Positions 6,415 to 6,455 of a DNA stretch of 6,455 nucleotides are shown here, in pieces (position 1 is the first letter of the stretch; every line of letters begins with the position of its first letter). The notes under the pieces were generated by a model. That model worked only from the letters and a program-made list of their open reading frames with translations, had not been told where the DNA came from and ran no database searches. The position numbers and the translations under genes are program-made. This DNA comes from Planctomycetota bacterium (GTDB taxonomy: Bacteria; Planctomycetota; Planctomycetia; Isosphaerales; Isosphaeraceae): NCBI GenBank assembly GCA_021807585.1, contig JAKBCQ010000159.1, positions 1-6,455 of the forward strand, read 5' to 3'.

Positions 6415-6455
6415 AACCAAAAAAACGCTCAGTGGGTCCGCCTGGAAAACGGGAT

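Noticed and set aside
6415..6455. Possible terminator of an upstream gene at the seven-T run on the minus strand
   Set aside because: I could not find a stem longer than about three pairs before the T-run, and the upstream gene lies outside the window.

Overview
The window looks like a piece of a planctomycete-type (Planctomycetota) chromosome. Three things suggest this: high G+C with strong CGATCG/GATCG word bias, a Lol-type permease whose N-terminus (MYKYLLCWKYL) resembles planctomycete permeases as I remember them, and a class II lysyl-tRNA synthetase gene immediately before the Lol pair. The assignment rests on remembered family resemblance, not a database search. All six supported genes lie on the minus strand and are close together, so transcription runs from base 6455 towards base 1. 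I see no tRNA, rRNA, CRISPR array, insertion sequence or phage gene.

In transcription order: (1) lysS (6401-4683) encodes lysyl-tRNA synthetase with an extra N-terminal KTSC-like domain and a Lys/Ala-rich linker. It starts at GTG behind a strong Shine-Dalgarno site. (2) A LolC/LolE-type permease (4572-3163) follows after a 110-base gap. (3) Its LolD-type ATPase partner (3098-2361) comes next; an alternative upstream ATG would overlap the permease stop. Together these should form an inner-membrane ABC complex of the lipoprotein-release type. (4) After a 172-base gap with no clear terminator or promoter comes a class IV branched-chain amino acid aminotransferase (ilvE, 2188-1307). (5) A UspA-family universal stress protein (1269-790) follows 37 bases later. 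(6) A class I/II PLP-dependent aminotransferase (743 to the window edge at base 1) follows 46 bases later and is cut off by the window.

Functionally there are two blocks: tRNA charging plus envelope lipoprotein transport (lysS-lolC/E-lolD), and amino-acid transamination plus a stress protein (ilvE-uspA-aminotransferase). The 172-base gap is the most natural place for a transcription-unit boundary. Most of the content is conserved housekeeping biology. The most unusual item is the KTSC-like domain and basic linker on the N-terminus of LysRS. I do not see convincing evidence of a wholly new system here.
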